Shown: positions 35,099-46,085 of the stretch, one piece after another
Position numbering within the stretch: the first letter of the stretch is position 1
Layout: the number at the start of each line of letters is the position of its first letter
Assembly: GCF_000264905.1 (NCBI RefSeq)
Contig: NW_006763137.1
Span: 514,557 to 578,556, forward strand
Direction: 5' to 3'
Origin: Stereum hirsutum FP-91666 SS1
Taxonomy: Eukaryota; Basidiomycota; Agaricomycetes; Russulales; Stereaceae
Length of the DNA: 64,000 nt
Program-made: the position numbers and the translations under genes
Notes under the pieces: generated by a model
What the model was told of the DNA's origin: nothing
The model's input: the letters and a program-made list of their open reading frames with translations, nothing else
The model's database searches: none

Positions 35099-36415
35099 CT
35101 ATTTCCAGTCCTTTGAGCCAGCACCCAATGCATCACAATGGTCAGACCTGGGAGTGGCCAGCAGTATGAGGTCGTCACCAAGACAGGGAAGAATATCGGT
35201 GTTGGGAAGGCAAGTAAAACTCGTCTCGTCTCGAGCAGAGACAAAATCACTACCCTTGAGCGACGTGGCCTCCAGGGCCTGAGCGAGTTCGTCTGCCAGC
35301 ATACGAGGCTCTATAGTAGGTGGTGCAGACAATGGCGTGACGAGACCTCCGGAGCTCTCAATTGTACTGTCTGTCTGCGCACTGGCCCCGGAATGCTGTT
35401 CGGTGTGGAAGAAAATTGGACGGTCAACGTCGAGCGTGAAGTATTCTTTGGTGGCTTTGACGTCTTCCGAGGCCCAGGCGATTTCTCTATCTGCCATATA
35501 GAAAGTGGGCATCTTCGTGATCTCTGATCGGATCTTCTCAAGCGACGGACGGCGTGCCGGGTCGAGAGTAAGGATATTCCTCACAAGTCTTTGGGCCGGA
35601 GTGGAGATGGGGATCCAGGTCTGAAGGTAGTATGGGTTGATGAGGAAGTTCCGAAACTCGGGGTCGCTGAGAGAGGCCTGCTCCCAGGGAACGAGACCGC
35701 CGATCATGAAGATTATCATGGCTCCCAGAGCCCAGATGTCGATAAGGTCGGAGGAGACGTGTCGCTCGCCAAATAGTGGGCCTGCACTCTCTATGATCAC
35801 AACAATGACAGTTAGACAAGAGATAGATGAGGGAAATGGGATTTTGAACTTGCCTGGAGCCATGTACATCGAGGTACCCCTAGGGCACGAATAGCACTTG
35901 GCTTTATCCGTAGAGAGCCCGAAGTCGGTCAAGTAAACTTGAGACAGATCCTGCGAGCATATGATATTCTCGGTCTTCAAGTCTCCATGGTATACTCCGG
36001 CTGAATGACACGCTTCAAGCGCGTCGATAACCTGAAGAAGGACATGCTTCGTGCGCTCGTCGTTCTGGAAGAGCATCTTGTCCTGATGTATTGCGTCGTA
36101 CAGATCGCCTCCGCTGGAGTACTGCATGACGAAGAGGAGATACGGCCCTTCTCTGAAGGCGCCGTGAGAGGTGATGATGTTGGGATGGTCGGAAACGATG
36201 GAATGGAGTTTGATCTCGCGGTCCTGAAATTTGCGTTCCTGGTGGTCAGGTGGCGCGCGGCGCACGGCCTTGACGGCAAATTCTTCGCGTTCGGGGGAAG
36301 TGGTGTCGACCGCTCGGTAGACGACGCCGTAGGTACCAGACCCAAGAACCTCTTCGATCATAAGGCTGTCGGCGACGACGGTACCCACGAGATTGAACCT
36401 GTCAATAGAGGGCAT
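35099..36415 (-). CDS. Ser/Thr protein kinase, Ran1-like, HGD variant
   Basis: Two exons (36415-35854 and 35790-35099) give 417 residues. The kinase domain has the glycine loop VLGSGTYGVVYRAVD, the lysine in EFAVKAVRRA, the catalytic loop VYHGDLKTENIIC, VYLTDFGLSTD and, after splicing, SMYMAPESAGPLFG, followed by DLIDIWALGAMIIFMIGGLVPW. The intron uses a GC donor (CCAG|GCAAGT). Because it is open the unspliced frame reads through, but splicing restores the APE motif. The HRD arginine is Gly, which usually removes dependence on activation-loop phosphorylation. Domain style resembles fungal Ran1/Pat1-like kinases. The C-terminal 130 residues are disordered. The start at MPSIDRF is chosen; a frame open to 36523 allows 36 more residues. 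Confidence 0.85.
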   Translation of the reverse strand: MPSIDRFNLVGTVVADSLMIEEVLGSGTYGVVYRAVDTTSPEREEFAVKAVRRAPPDHQERKFQDREIKLHSIVSDHPNIITSHGAFREGPYLLFVMQYSSGGDLYDAIHQDKMLFQNDERTKHVLLQVIDALEACHSAGVYHGDLKTENIICSQDLSQVYLTDFGLSTDKAKCYSCPRGTSMYMAPGKFKIPFPSSISCLTVIVVIIESAGPLFGERHVSSDLIDIWALGAMIIFMIGGLVPWEQASLSDPEFRNFLINPYYLQTWIPISTPAQRLVRNILTLDPARRPSLEKIRSEITKMPTFYMADREIAWASEDVKATKEYFTLDVDRPIFFHTEQHSGASAQTDSTIESSGGLVTPLSAPPTIEPRMLADELAQALEATSLKGSDFVSARDETSFTCLPNTDILPCLGDDLILLATPRSDHCDALGAGSKDWK

Positions 36416-36929
36416 GATGAAAACTGATGGGTAGTAATGTGTAGGTGAAGGCGCAAAAGAAGTAGAAAGGCCAGCCAGATAAATTTGAGTTGATGACGAG
36501 AGTGGTTGAGAGGCAAGTGACAAGAAGACGGAGGCAGGAGATCGTCCGGTTATGTACCTTTCTGAGCTTGAGGTGGATGTTCCAGATGTGCCGCCTGAGC
36601 TGAGTTTTCCGCGTAGAGGCTGAAAGCCGCTCCGAGATGTCTCGGGGCCATTGCGGTCTCAGTTGACGGGGGAGTGTATGAGACAGAGTGGCGTGACGGC
36701 GCCACCCGAGTATCTCACCGTTGGCATGTAGCGTGTCGCTTAACAATACTGTGAGAAGTCTGGCACAAACAGAACAGAATGCGTTATACGTATAAAGCAT
36801 ATAATAAATCAAAAGAGTGGCACAAGACAGCGTGAGTGAAGGACAGAAGCCACGACCTGTGGCATTAGCGATATTAACATCGAGTGTTCACTTAATTTGC
36901 CTTAACGAACGAATAAATACGAGGGCTCC
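36416..36929. other. Intergenic, kinase 5' side and glucanase 3' end
   Basis: Nothing recognisable apart from the kinase upstream region. Confidence 0.45.
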
Positions 36930-39333
36930 TCAAGCCGAGGTGGCGTTGAGGTATGGCTAGGTGAAGAATTATAATAAGCAACGGCAGGGTAAAGATGATG
37001 AAGGGATCACTGACAGCGCAGACGTCGTCATCGAAGTACGTCGCGGGATCTGCGGTGAACAGCCCGGCCGCGAGAGCTTCCTTGTAAGACCTGAAAGGCA
37101 AACATGGTTTAGCAGGAGTACATTTGAGTGTCGTTTTTGTAACGTAACACGAACCACTGCTTGTACTGGCCCACAATTGGATATGACTGTGCATCGGTGT
37201 CGATTTTCCAGTTCCTGCACGCCACGGTGGTCAGCAACTTGGATAAAATATAGTTGTGGGATACACGTACCAAAAGAGCCATCCACCTCCCCGAGCCCAT
37301 GCCATTTTCTGAGCGTCACTCCATTTCTTGAGCCAGTCGTCGGTGGCGTTGAACCCCGTCGCAAGAGACCATTCACCTGGTTGCATCTCGGAGCGTCAGC
37401 GTTTGATTACTTTAGAATGCCATGAATGGAAGACAGCGTACCGGTGACCATAGGAGCGTTATCAACGAGAGCAGCAGCAGCGACACTGGTGTTATCTGTC
37501 TACGTCGTGAGCGTCTTGCGAGTTCGTTTAAGGATGTGGCTGGTACGCACTGCAGATGGTTGTCATATAAGAGTCTTCCGTCGCATTGGGGGCCACACCG
37601 CCAAAGTTGAAGTACAGATGATTGTCATAAATCTTCAAGTTCATCAAACGTCCATGAGCGGAGCTACAATCAGATACGAGAGGGACACCGTACCTGGGGG
37701 CCGATAGCAGAGTTTGCAGGATTCACGCCGCCAGTTCCCTGCCACCCTTGGTTCATGGTCCTTCAACAATAGTAAAAATATGCCCCTCCCATCAATATCC
37801 GTGGAAGATGCTTACTGCGTAGAAAGGCATTTCCCTTGACGGTCTCCACTACCAACGAAGGACGTGAGGACGTCTCCGATGCTCAAAGAAGTGACGTTCG
37901 ACAGAGGGTCCCAATCGAAGGAGTCGAAAGGACCGATACCGTACTGGTCCGAAAGTTTGGCAATAATCGGGAGGGCATCCACGAACGCCGAGAGGGCAAT
38001 AGAGTCGGTCACAGCACCCAAATCCAAAGAATCGTCGCAGATGATGTCCATTGAAGCCTCGATGGCGCGGATACCGTGGACGAACGCGGTGTAGACTGTG
38101 ATAGCGAGCTCAACTCTGAATACCGAGTTCCAGAAAGGACAAGTTAAAACGTACAGTCACCAATGCCGGGAGTCTGGGTAGCATTTTGGGTGGGCTCGTT
38201 GACGGCTTCGATGGAGAATACGGTCTCGAAGGCGGGATGGGTATGAGAAAGGTAGGCCATGACGATGGACCAGGTAACGGCGCGCTTGTAATTATAGTTA
38301 TCCTCAGAGTCGTAAAATTCGACCTGGGTAGTACAGTTCCCTGCGAACATCTGGCCGGCTAGCAGAACATGAGCAGAGATCAGTCGGATCGATGATGGCC
38401 ACCGGAAGAAGTTAATGAACGAACATGAAGAGACACCCGGCAAGGCGTGGTGGTCGAGAATGACATTCAAACTGCAAGTGATACGAGTAAGTACGCGCAG
38501 GCGACAATCCAAATGACGTGACATACCCTGCATCCTTGAACATGTAGAGGCCACGGATCTACATGCGTTTCAGATCATTTATTCTCGAGGGGTCAAAAAA
38601 TTAGACGCACCAACTCATCCAAACCACCCTGAGCGTACGGCTCACGGCTCTGATCTACAATATCCTCGACGATCCAAAAAGGTACGGGTATACGAACGGC
38701 GTTGAGCCCGGCGGCAGCAATCCCATTCACGTCGTCCTGCGTCAGCCATGTCTCCCAATCTACATTTCCCTTCTCAATAACACGAAGTGGGTGGAGACGA
38801 TCAAGGACGTACGTTGCTTGAAGACAGCATTGGTCTGATTTCGGCCAAGGTACATGGCGAGGGACCATTCAGATTGGCGGCAGTCCTCGCAGTTACCACT
38901 CTCGCAGAACTCTCCGCCCATAGCGAGCCATTCCGTGGGGTTCATCCTATGATCAATTCGTTGGTCAGTATTAGACTGTAACATGAATGAGGACGACGTA
39001 CCAGGGCTCAGAGACCAACCAGTTACCGAACTGAGCGAGAAATGCGCGGCGAAGGGTCAGCACGGGCATTAATGGCGAAGATTTGGCACGTACATTGACA
39101 CCATAGAGTTTCGAGGTCGGGAGGGCACTGTCAATCGTACGGTTGGGGCCATCGGAGACAGAGCTGACAATGGATCCTACAGCCGACGAAAGGACGTTCG
39201 AGCTGAACTTTACGCTACCCGCCGCAGAAGGGCTAGCACCAGCGCTGAGTGACAATCTCCCTACCCCGGAGACGAGATTCTGGGCGGATGCGATCGTGGC
39301 GGCCGAGAGAAGGAGCGGAAGAAGAACGACCAT
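36930..39333 (-). CDS. Secreted GH5 exo-1,3-beta-glucanase
   Basis: About fifteen small exons give roughly 530 residues. The protein starts with a signal peptide (MVVLLPLLLSAATIASAQ), then a Ser-rich stretch, then a GH5 fold: FGNWLVSEPW, LNAVRIPVPFWIVEDI, LNVILDHHALPGVSS, VFSIEAVNEP (acid/base Glu in NEP), DNHLYFNFGG and MVTGEWSLATG (nucleophile Glu). This is the pattern of fungal glucan 1,3-beta-glucosidases, which trim cell-wall or storage beta-glucan outside the cell. Several N-glycosylation sites (for example NCT, NAT) are present. The last exon (PYLNATSA) is inferred from a splice inside DDDVCA and is the least certain part. A TATA-like CCTGTATAAAGGG lies at about 39467-39479 on the coding strand. 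Confidence 0.9.
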
Positions 39334-40437
39334 TTCTCGTTCTCGAATAGACAGTACAAAAATAGACGAGGGGCACCGTCAAAACCCAGACAAAGGCTAT
39401 GACCAGCGAGAGAGGGGAGGAGAGAGGGAAGGAGAAAAATATGGGTCCTTGAACCGGACGATAGTCCCTTTATACAGGCCCATCTCTAACTGAATGGGAA
39501 TGTTGTCGTGGACGCCAGACATCTCCCTTCGAAGTCAGTCGATGCCAAGTCGGTGAAGATCGTAGCTTAACAGAGCCAACACGTCGTTTTCGAAGCAATG
39601 CAGCATCAGCTAAGTTGAAATTGCGGCGATCGCGTCCAGGAGGAGAATAGATTTGGTCCGTCTGATAGGGATTTCCGTCGGAAGCGTCGTCAGCCACGTC
39701 TTCATCTGAGAATAATGAAAAAGAAATGTGAGGAAGACTTTACGAACCTGGGCCTGATTAGGGAGAAAGAGAGACAGAGGAAGCTGTGGAGGCGGCAATA
39801 CCGAGAAGGAAAGAGGATGAAATTGGAGAGGGAGAACCAAACTATGCCAGAGCTTTGGGAGAAATGAGGCTTGGCTGTGAAACACGATGTTGAACGTTTG
39901 TTGGAGCCAAACAACGTCGTATGGGGGGCATAAATAAGCGAAGCGCCCATACGGCGCCGGTCTAGAAGGCAGTACACGGGTGCATCATCACAGCAGGTTA
40001 CGCCAGGTTACAGTAAGGAGCCTAGGGGTTCAAAGCTTATAAAAGCGATTATATACACCCTCGCTCGAAGCCGGAAAAAAAAACTTCCGCCGTCCAGGAA
40101 GGAAGGAACTGACGGGGCAAAAGCACAGATAACATAAGTAGTTTGGCGAGACGCGGAGACTTCAAAGCTTCGTATACAAAAATCACCTCACTCCACTCAA
40201 GAGTGGATGAAATCGACCATGATCTTTTGCACTTCCAAGTCGGGGCTGGCGCGAGGTTGAGCTGAGATCGTACAGCAAATCGCGTATCATTTGCGAATTG
40301 GAAAAGCCCTCAGAGCGATCAAAGATGGGCGGAGAAGAACCTCAATCTCACAGGTGATTATTCGACGGTCGTATTAGAGGCCATTTCGCTCCTTCCACGA
40401 CGTCACGCGTCGCGGTAGGTAGAACCCCAACCATACC
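39334..40437. other. Intergenic 1.1 kb
   Basis: The right half carries a plus-strand TATA-like CTTATAAAAGCG at 40036-40047 with no gene following in that direction. Minus-strand frames at 39610-39977 have no feature. Possibly a lost or non-coding transcript; nothing firmer. Confidence 0.45.
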
Positions 40438-41742
40438 CTACGAAACCAACACTGGCGAGTTCCTCCCATCGACCAGCACAAGCTTCACATCCCTAAGAAC
40501 CTGGATGTCCCTCTCTTCCCCCTGAACTTCAGACCACGCAAATTTCCATTCCTCGATCGCTCGTCTTATAGCCATTACCCAGAGCGCATCACAATAGATC
40601 TTGATATGATCCGTGATGCGCAACGACATATGGAAAGGATCGGGTGATGCGACCGTTGAAGACAGAGTCGCGGTCGAGGTTGACGTCGTCGAATTTGAAA
40701 CAGGATTCGATGGAGATTCGGATGTGGTGGAAAGGACTGGGCGACTCGGAGGTTGCAATGTCGCTACGGGCTGGAATGACAGGGAGACTTCTCCGTAAGC
40801 GCCTTGTTGAATGGTCTCCTTCAAAAAGGACCAGAAGTTAGCAACCGAGGGTCGTGTCCATCCTATCTCTGCTGAGGTCCCGTCGGCTGGAAGGCCTTCT
40901 TCCAGCAGTGATGCAGGGGTGAGATCGTGTGGTTGGATAGAACCCCTGATAGGAATTATCCAGGACAGGCGAACGAATTCGTCGGAGAGAGTTTCCTCGA
41001 TGGAAGCGGTCGTGTGTGGGCGTATTGAGACAAAGGCTCTGGCGTGCGGAGGTGGAGTCGGGGGTGCCGGAGGCGTGACCATGGGGAAGGGAACATAATG
41101 AGGCTGAAAATCATGGGCAGAGTTTGAGCGTTCATATGAAACAGAGGAGGAAAAATACCGTACGTAAGAAATCAAGGTGAACAGAGGCGATATGACTGCC
41201 TTTGGGCGTTTCCTGACTGGTTGAGGTGACGAAGACGATTCTCGAGATCGGGCCTTCAAGTTTTTCGACGAAACGCGAGACTGTCTTCTTTCGGTATCGA
41301 GTTTCGTGGTGAGGAACGGTTCAAGACCTTCCGATACGAATATTCCCGCAGAGCCAACGGTCTCTATTGGTGTGCCCCAAGGCAAGATATGGCCTGGATG
41401 CATATGTTCCTCATCGTTGAAAGGGGCCACAGCGGGAGGCAGTGGAAGATAGGCAAAGACACCCTCCCCTGTACCTGTGCATCTTTCTTTCAGACAAAGA
41501 GAGAAATAAAGAGTTTGAGAGTACTCACTGGTGAAGGAATACGATTGGAACTTCGATGAGGACACGGTACGCCAACCAGGACTGGCACACGCCATTTGAG
41601 CATAGTGACGGCCTTTCCTCAAGACTTCCAATTCTTGAAGTCGGCTTGGAGAGGCTGTAGCCGTAGTTTCTGAACTATTGTTCTCTCCGACAAATTCATG
41701 GACTTGAATTCGAGCATACGGAGCATCTTCCAAAGCAGCCAT
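40438..41742 (-). CDS. Hypothetical protein
   Basis: A 434-codon open frame that very likely contains two in-frame introns: one removing SEYSQTLYF... to CTG (41531-41475 region) and one after TLISY (to PHYVPFPM, near 41160-41103). Spliced, it is about 390 residues. The N-terminus (MAALEDAPYARIQVHEFVGEN) and C-terminus (IYCDALWVMAIRRAIEEWKF and VKLVLVDGRNSPVLVS) look folded and hydrophobic-patterned; the middle is Ser/Pro-rich. I do not recognise the family. It is divergent from VPS34 and shares its upstream DNA. Confidence 0.65.
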   Translation of the reverse strand: MAALEDAPYARIQVHEFVGENNSSETTATASPSRLQELEVLRKGRHYAQMACASPGWRTVSSSKFQSYSFTSEYSQTLYFSLCLKERCTGTGEGVFAYLPLPPAVAPFNDEEHMHPGHILPWGTPIETVGSAGIFVSEGLEPFLTTKLDTERRQSRVSSKNLKARSRESSSSPQPVRKRPKAVISPLFTLISYVRYFSSSVSYERSNSAHDFQPHYVPFPMVTPPAPPTPPPHARAFVSIRPHTTASIEETLSDEFVRLSWIIPIRGSIQPHDLTPASLLEEGLPADGTSAEIGWTRPSVANFWSFLKETIQQGAYGEVSLSFQPVATLQPPSRPVLSTTSESPSNPVSNSTTSTSTATLSSTVASPDPFHMSLRITDHIKIYCDALWVMAIRRAIEEWKFAWSEVQGEERDIQVLRDVKLVLVDGRNSPVLVS

Positions 41743-42142
41743 GGCTGATAAGAGCTATGGAGCGTCGTCAGTGAGTTATGCCATTCGCATCTGAGCGTAT
41801 CATCCAGTTAAGCCAGCTTCACGTCTTGCTATGTCTTGAGCGAAATACGCAGAGAGATGGTTAGAATAACACAATTCGGGTTTAGAACAAGTCAAGAAAG
41901 TCAAGGAGGTGCACTGGAGGTGCATCACTCTGAGGTTGCTCTGAGGTTAAGGCGGAGCGGCGGGGATTTAAATGCCTTGGTCCCACATGGGCCACAATCC
42001 CCGCATTTGGCCTCCTGCTATACGCCACTCTTGGCTGCAACTTCCACCACTCGTGCTCGCACTCACAGTTGGATTCGATACCTCCGCGCAATATAGTCTA
42101 TCTGTCTCAAATATATCTAGGACATTCTGGAGCAAATGAGCC
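41743..42142. other. Divergent promoter region of VPS34
   Basis: 400 bp between the start of the hypothetical gene and the chosen VPS34 start. No other gene seen; an additional short 5' exon of VPS34 could lie here. Confidence 0.45.
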
Positions 42143-45100
42143 ATGAACAAAGATAACAAGGACGACTTCACTTTTGCTCGACTCTGCGACCTCAAGCTGC
42201 CAGTAACATTCCGAATGTAGGTCGCCGTAACAACCTTAGAGGCACGAGCAGTAGCTGATACCATCCAGATAGAGCTCAACTTGAGGGTACACGGCATCCA
42301 AGATCTTTCACAGAAATCATAGATGACCCAGAGCTGAGGTTTCATGGGCTACAATCCCAGTAAGTCATCAGAATGGCCTTGAGCAGGCGGTAGTAATTCT
42401 GACGGATCGAATATGTAGAGGACTCTCAGACCTATACGTCACCTGTCAATTAGTTGCGGACAATAAGCCTTTGACCATTCCGTTTCGGACGTCATTCAAG
42501 GCCTTCAAAAGCAACTACACGTGCGTCTCATCCGCCATATACCTCCTAATACCTCGTAGTACTTAACATCCTGTAATCTCGTGCATGTGTAGATGGAACG
42601 AATGGATCAGCTTCCCTATACGATACTGCGACCTTCCTCTTAGCTCTCAGATAATATTCACAGTCTGGGACATTGCTGGCCCTCGCGCCGCCACACCAGT
42701 CGGGGGCACGACGTTCAGGCTCTTCGGGAAGAAATGGTGAGCAAACTCCTCGAATAACATGGGTATGTGAGGATGGTTTAGGATATGTGTATAGGACCCT
42801 ACGAAGAGGGAAACATCGGATGTTGCTCTGGCCTGGGAGGGAGGCGGATGGCTCGGTAGAAAGCACTACACCGAGCAAGATGGGAACGAGAGATGAGATG
42901 GGAAGGTTGGAGAAGGTGCATCCTATATTTACCGTCTTGCAACCAGGATTCAGTTCTGAGCCTTCTCTTCTTCCTTCAGTTGGTGAAGAAGTACGAGAGA
43001 GGAGACTTGCCCAAGTCGGATTGGCTTGACAAGATGGCCTTCAGAAAGATGACTGAAATTCATGCGGTACGTCTTACTATATCCGTTCTCTCTAGAAACA
43101 AAACTAACGCTACTCGTTTTCCTAGGCTGAGACTGAAAAGTCTGACAACCTCTTCCTCTACGTCGACCTGCCCCGCTTCGATTTCCCCGTCATATTCAGC
43201 GAACCTGTAAGCAACGCACCTTTTCCACTTTCAGCAGTAGTCTTATTCGCCCACAATGTATAGGAAGTGGCCGCATCGTCCTCAACAACTACGGTCGTCG
43301 CACCACCATCCCACCAACCGATCACTCCCTCAATATCCACCTCCTTCGCCTCTGACCCTTACCTCTGGGCAATACTAGACCCAGACGCACCGAGAGATAA
43401 CCCCGTGGAAGACAAACATCGTCGACTCGTACGGAGTCATCGAAGCAGTCCTTACGACCGTGAACTCAAACCAAACACAAAGATACGAGACGAGCTGGGC
43501 GTAAGCATTTGCTGCCCATTATTGCGCCACATTCCCCACTAAAGTTGATTCTGTCTATCTTTCAGGTGATTCTCAGCTATGCACCCAGTCAAACATTGAC
43601 CTCCGAAGAGAAAGACTTGATCTGGAAATTCCGGTTCTACCTCGCTCGGGACAAACGCGGTCTCACCAAATTCCTCAAGTCCGTGACGTGGCGAGACCCA
43701 TCAGAGGTGAAGCAGGCCGTGGAAGAATTACTACCTCAATGGACAGAAATCGACACAGACGACGCACTAGAGTTACTTGGTCCCGGTACCGTCGATTCGC
43801 GTGTGAGAGCATTCGCCGTTAAGCAGCTCAGCCGAGCAGACGACGATGTAAGTCTTGGATTACCTCTTTTCGTATGCACGTAGCCCAGCGTGGCGACTGA
43901 CTTGACTTGTACGTTGTTTGGTGCGTATAGGAACTCATGCTCTATCTGCTCCAACTGGTACAAGCTCTCAAATTCGAAAGCACGGCTAGCGATCAACGCT
44001 CTTCGCGGTCCACAGCTAGTGCAATCTCGTACGACGACAGCGGGTTGGCCGATTTCCTCATTTCGCGCGCGGTACAGAATTCGGTGCTCGGAAATCGGCT
44101 GCATTGGTATCTTGCCGTCGAGGTGGCGTTGGAGGACCGTGTTATGGCGAAGATGTACGGAAAGGTCATCTTCAAATTCCAGCAACGTATCCTGGATGTG
44201 AGTGCCTATCTCCTCTTCTATACAAGGTTGTCACGATATTTACGTGCTACTCGATAGTATGATAGTGTCAGAGGCAAAGAGCGGCGAACGCTTATGGGTC
44301 GGCAAGGAGAACTCATCGCCACCCTTGCCAAACGCGCCAAAGAGATACGCATGTCCAAAGATCCCCGTCCCAAGAAGATCGAGAAACTGCGCGCTTTCCT
44401 TTCCGACTCCAAGAACAATCTCAACTCTATGCCACCTCTCCCACTCCCTCTCAACGCCACAATCGAAGTAACAGGCATCATCCCCGAGAAGTCCTCCGTC
44501 TTCAAATCAAACCTCTACCCTCTCCTCCTCTTCTTCTCCTGCTCCGATGGTTCCGAGTTTCCGGTCATATTCAAAGATGGAGATGATATGCGTCAAGATC
44601 AACTCGTGATTCAGCTGTTCACGTTGATGGATAGGTTATTGAGGAAGGAGAACCTCGATTTGAAGTTGACGCCATACCACGTCCTGGCGACGGGTCCTTT
44701 GCAGGGCATGGCGCAGTTCGTGGAGAGCAAGACATTGGCGGCGATTGTGAGTGAGAGTGGGACGTTATTGAATTATTTGCGGAAGTATTGGCCAGATGAG
44801 GGGAGTGTGGGGACGTATGGGGTTGAGCCGAGTGTGATCGATACGTTCATTAGGAGTTGTGGTGAGTGCCCCTCTCCGTGTTGTAGGCTTCATTTCGCCC
44901 TCAATTTCGCTAATGAATTATCGCAGCTGGCTACTGTGTCGTAACATACCTACTAGGTGTGGGTGATCGCCACTTGGACAACCTGCTGCTCACTCCTGAT
45001 GGTCAGTGCAACATGCTATTCTGTCTATATACCGTCACTCACCCGGCTCGTAATCATGTAGGCCACTTCTTCCACGTCGACTTCGGGTACATCCTCGGTC

Positions 45101-45450
45101 GGGACCCGAAGCCCTTCCCACCCGCTGTCAAAGTCTGCAAAGAAATGATCGACGCCATGGGTGGCGCCCAGTCCATGCACTACGCACGCTTCAAGAACTT
45201 CTGCTTCACTGGCTTCACCATCCTGCGCAAATCGGCGAACCTGATCCTCAACCTCGTCACCCTCATGGTCGACGCGAATATACCTGATATCAAGCACAGA
45301 AACGTGCATGAACAGATCCAGGAGAAGTTCCTGTTGGAGTTGACGGAGGAAGAGGCTATCAAGCAGTTTGAGACACTTTTGAATGAGGGAAGTTATTTCA
45401 CGAAGGTGGTGGATCGGTTCCATGATTTGGCGCAGTATTGGAGGAGTTGA
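42143..45450 (+). CDS. VPS34: Phosphatidylinositol 3-kinase VPS34
   Basis: Thirteen exons, all in phase, give 849 residues (yeast Vps34 has 875). Exons: 42143-42216, 42273-42359, 42419-42520, 42593-42736, 42795-42915, 42980-43066, 43126-43206, 43264-43500, 43566-43847, 43931-44197, 44258-44861, 44927-45001, 45062-45450. The C2 domain (FTFARLCDLKLPVTFRI, DLYVTCQLVADNKPLTIPFR, SNYTWNEWISFPIRYCDLP) is followed by the helical PIK domain and the lipid kinase domain. That domain has FPVIFKDGDDMRQDQL, the catalytic loop GVGDRHLDNLLL (about residue 705), the metal-binding HVDFGYILGRDPKP and the C-terminal helix ending HDLAQYWRS. It makes phosphatidylinositol 3-phosphate for endosome sorting and autophagy. 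The first two exons are short and were placed by domain continuity. Confidence 0.95.
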
Positions 45451-46085
45451 GTTGAACGGTGAGAATCTTGGGGTGTTGTAGCTTTTGGATTGTTCGTATA
45501 ACTTATGTCGTGTACGAGTCTCGGACTACTCCTGTACCCTTATTCATGATGTTTTCATTCCACACCATCGGAACTACCCACGAATTACGGAAAAAATAAT
45601 GAGAATGTAGACAATAAGGAAGTCTAACATACACGGCAGATTATACACAGCAGTACGATACGTGCAGTTGACAACTCGAGCGCCAGAACATACAGTGTCT
45701 GACATTACAATAAAAATAGCAATAAATGCCTTCTCTATAGAACCGCGAATGTGCAGTAATCCTTGCGCCAAACGGGGGAGCGTCCTTCCCCGGTCACGAC
45801 TAATCCGAAGACCCACACAACCAGGCCAAGTTCGAGTCACTCCTGTTCACTGATTTCTTCCCCTTCCCCTTGTTGTCCTGGCTGGCTTTCTCCTTAGGCT
45901 GAGCGACCATGTCAGAGTCCTCTGACAGGTTGTGTGCTTCAGTCATGGTCCGACCCCAGCCATCCTTCGACGTCTTCCCCGGCTGCTCATGTGCACTGTA
46001 GAGCAGTCAGCGTCGAATATTGCAGAGGGGGTGACATCGAACATCATCACTCAGGCACCGGGAATACAAGGGCTCTCAGGCAGTA
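45451..46085. other. Convergent 3' region with possible extra RTC4 exon
   Basis: A minus-strand frame of about 65 codons ends at 45800 and could be joined to the RTC4 gene through a splice at the end of its last exon (GAG TAC|GTGAAA). It reads QPGKTSKDGWGRTMTEAHNL onward with Lys-rich codons. Not conclusive. Confidence 0.35.
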
